Shown here: one piece after another, positions 62,844 through 64,000 of the stretch | How the letters are laid out: each line of letters begins with the position of its first letter | Position numbering within the stretch: the stretch's first letter is position 1 | Source: Sphingomonas pituitosa NBRC 102491 | Lineage (GTDB): Bacteria; Pseudomonadota; Alphaproteobacteria; Sphingomonadales; Sphingomonadaceae | Assembly: GCF_001598435.1 (NCBI RefSeq) | Contig: NZ_BCYY01000008.1 | Location: forward strand, 124,001 to 188,000 | Direction of reading: 5' to 3' | DNA length: 64,000 bases | Translations under genes and position numbers: made by a program | Notes under the pieces: model-generated | Databases searched by the model: none | Told to the model about the DNA's origin: nothing | What the model saw: the letters and a program-made list of their open reading frames with translations, nothing else

Positions 62844-64000
62844 CTATGCTTTCGCAAATGCGGCAAAAAGATCTGCGGGCGCCATGCGTGCGGCAGGGTT
62901 TCCGGCGAGATGGGCCGTTTCGTACACTGATCGCAATGCAGGCACGAAAGCCGCAAATGCATCGAGGTGCTGCAGCCTGAGCAGCACGCGCTCCGGCGAG
63001 ATGTAGTTGCTGTTGCCGGCCTTGTCGTCCTCGAAAAGCTGGCGCCACATCAGCTCGACCAGCCAGAGCCGGTTCGCCCGGCGCTGATCGACGTCCTTTC
63101 GCGGGCATCCGATCCGCTCGGCCATATCCCATGATTCGGGCAGATGCTCGAGGTCCAGCATCGGGCCATAAGCTGCCCAGGATACGTTCGAGTTTACCAC
63201 CAGCATCTGTTCGCCGATCCAGTAGGCCGGCGCCGAAGCCATCTCGCTGAGCACATAGGCGCTGGTCGGAATGCAGGAACGCATCGACGCGAACGTGCGG
63301 CCGCTGGTATCCTGGCAGTAGGCGCGCAGCGCGTGATCACGGCGATACACGTGCGAATAGATCGCCGTATAGAAATTCTCCGTCTTCGCCGCGATGCTCG
63401 CCACCGTCCCCAGCTCGTCGGGCCCGGCCTCCTGCAGGACGTTGAAGCCGTTCAGGAAGGCCGGGAAATCCTCCACGTTCGCGGGGGCAGCCTCGCTCGT
63501 ATAGCCATAGTTCATGTAGACGAGCTCGACCGCAGGATGGCGATGGAGGACGTCTACCACCTTGTCGATCGCACCGTCCCGCGTCAGGTCGTCGTCCCCC
63601 AGAATCCAGACATAGTCGCCGCGCGCGTGCTGCGCGGTGACCGCCAGATTGCCGAGCATGCCCACATTCACGCGATTGCGAATGAACCGGAAGTCCGGAC
63701 GATGGGAGAACGCCGCACAAACAGCGGGCGTGTCGTCCGGCGAGGCGTTGTCCACCACCAGGACTTCGATGTCGCCGCGAGCCGCCGGAAGCTGACGCGC
63801 AATGTTCTCCAAGCTCGCGCGAAGCCAGCCCGCCCGATTATAGGTGCTGATGCAAACGGACAGGAGCGGACGCCGCACCTCGCCCGCTCCCTTGGCGGAG
63901 AGCGGCAACGCCTTGCGTCCCGCATTCGGCACGTGCCGGGCAAGGACCGCGGCGATCCGGCTCGCCGAGCGCTCCACGCGCCCCTTCGCCCCGTCGAGCG
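62844..64000 (-). CDS. Glycosyltransferase family 2, possibly incomplete at 5' end
   Basis: This GT-A type enzyme carries LLSVCISTYNRAGWLRASLE, EVLVVDNASPDDT and the metal-binding DDD in YVWILGDDDLTRDGAID. The C-terminal part (HLPESWDMAERIGCPRKDVD) is specific to a GT2 subgroup seen in polysaccharide loci. A GTG lies at 63977, but the frame stays open to the window edge, so the real start may be outside. It is the most upstream gene of capsule locus 2 in view and is separated from the methyltransferase start by 159 nt. Donor and acceptor are unknown. Confidence 0.86.
   Translation of the reverse strand, partial: LDGAKGRVERSASRIAAVLARHVPNAGRKALPLSAKGAGEVRRPLLSVCISTYNRAGWLRASLENIARQLPAARGDIEVLVVDNASPDDTPAVCAAFSHRPDFRFIRNRVNVGMLGNLAVTAQHARGDYVWILGDDDLTRDGAIDKVVDVLHRHPAVELVYMNYGYTSEAAPANVEDFPAFLNGFNVLQEAGPDELGTVASIAAKTENFYTAIYSHVYRRDHALRAYCQDTSGRTFASMRSCIPTSAYVLSEMASAPAYWIGEQMLVVNSNVSWAAYGPMLDLEHLPESWDMAERIGCPRKDVDQRRANRLWLVELMWRQLFEDDKAGNSNYISPERVLLRLQHLDAFAAFVPALRSVYETAHLAGNPAARMAPADLFAAFAKA

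Overview
The window is a GC-rich chromosomal segment from an alphaproteobacterium, most likely a sphingomonad (Sphingomonas or a close relative). The evidence is a circularly permuted two-piece tmRNA with tag ANDNEALAIAA, a SciP/DUF1153 cell-cycle protein, an NDUFS4-like complex I subunit, and a Kdo-dependent ABC-type capsule system mixed with sphingomonad-type glycosyltransferases. This assignment rests on family knowledge and reading by eye; no search was run.

0-13 kb is mostly core functions. It holds the end of an ABC-F ATPase, a PepSY protein with an OmpR-type two-component system, a flavin monooxygenase-like enzyme, an RND efflux pair read from a promoter with an operator-like palindrome, a SIMPL protein, a GlsB-type membrane protein, SciP and MnmA. 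13-21 kb carries capsule locus 1: a PhyH-type dioxygenase, then kpsF-kdsB-kpsC-kpsS with 1-nt and 4-nt overlaps (Kdo supply and lipid linker), a Kua/CarF-type lipid desaturase and a GT4 enzyme. The tmRNA gene follows at about 21.1-21.4 kb.

21.5-30.5 kb is housekeeping: an Rrf2 regulator, MscL, a LemA-TPM-TPM-TPM group, a Nudix hydrolase, an excalibur protein, a complex I subunit, HrpB, a polyprenyl diphosphate synthase and chorismate mutase. 30.5-38.9 kb is carbohydrate-related: GH130, GH13 and GT4 genes, where the GH13 gene is bracketed by two inverted copies of an 80-bp palindromic repeat. Next come a 751-residue three-part GT2 protein, a PglD-like acyltransferase and a UDP-glucuronate decarboxylase-like enzyme. 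38.9-43.2 kb encodes two overlapping hybrid histidine kinases, the first with a complete LOV photosensor motif. 43.3-48.4 kb holds a HAD phosphatase, an Mla-type lipid ABC transporter operon and a periplasmic cyclophilin.

48.5-64 kb is accessory. A tRNA-Ser(GGA) is followed by an IS3-type orfA remnant, three genes of visibly lower GC encoding unfamiliar glycosyltransferase-like proteins (the first and third are paralogues), and an IS3-type orfB remnant that runs into the 3' end of a GT4 gene. Capsule locus 2 follows on the minus strand. It comprises a GT2 enzyme, a sugar methyltransferase, gmd and rmd (GDP-D-rhamnose supply), kpsE-kpsM-kpsT (export) and the GT4 gene. The two capsule loci together cover Kdo linker synthesis, one GDP-deoxyhexose precursor, chain assembly and inner-membrane export. 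No outer-membrane channel (KpsD/Wza type) or kdsA is present in the window.
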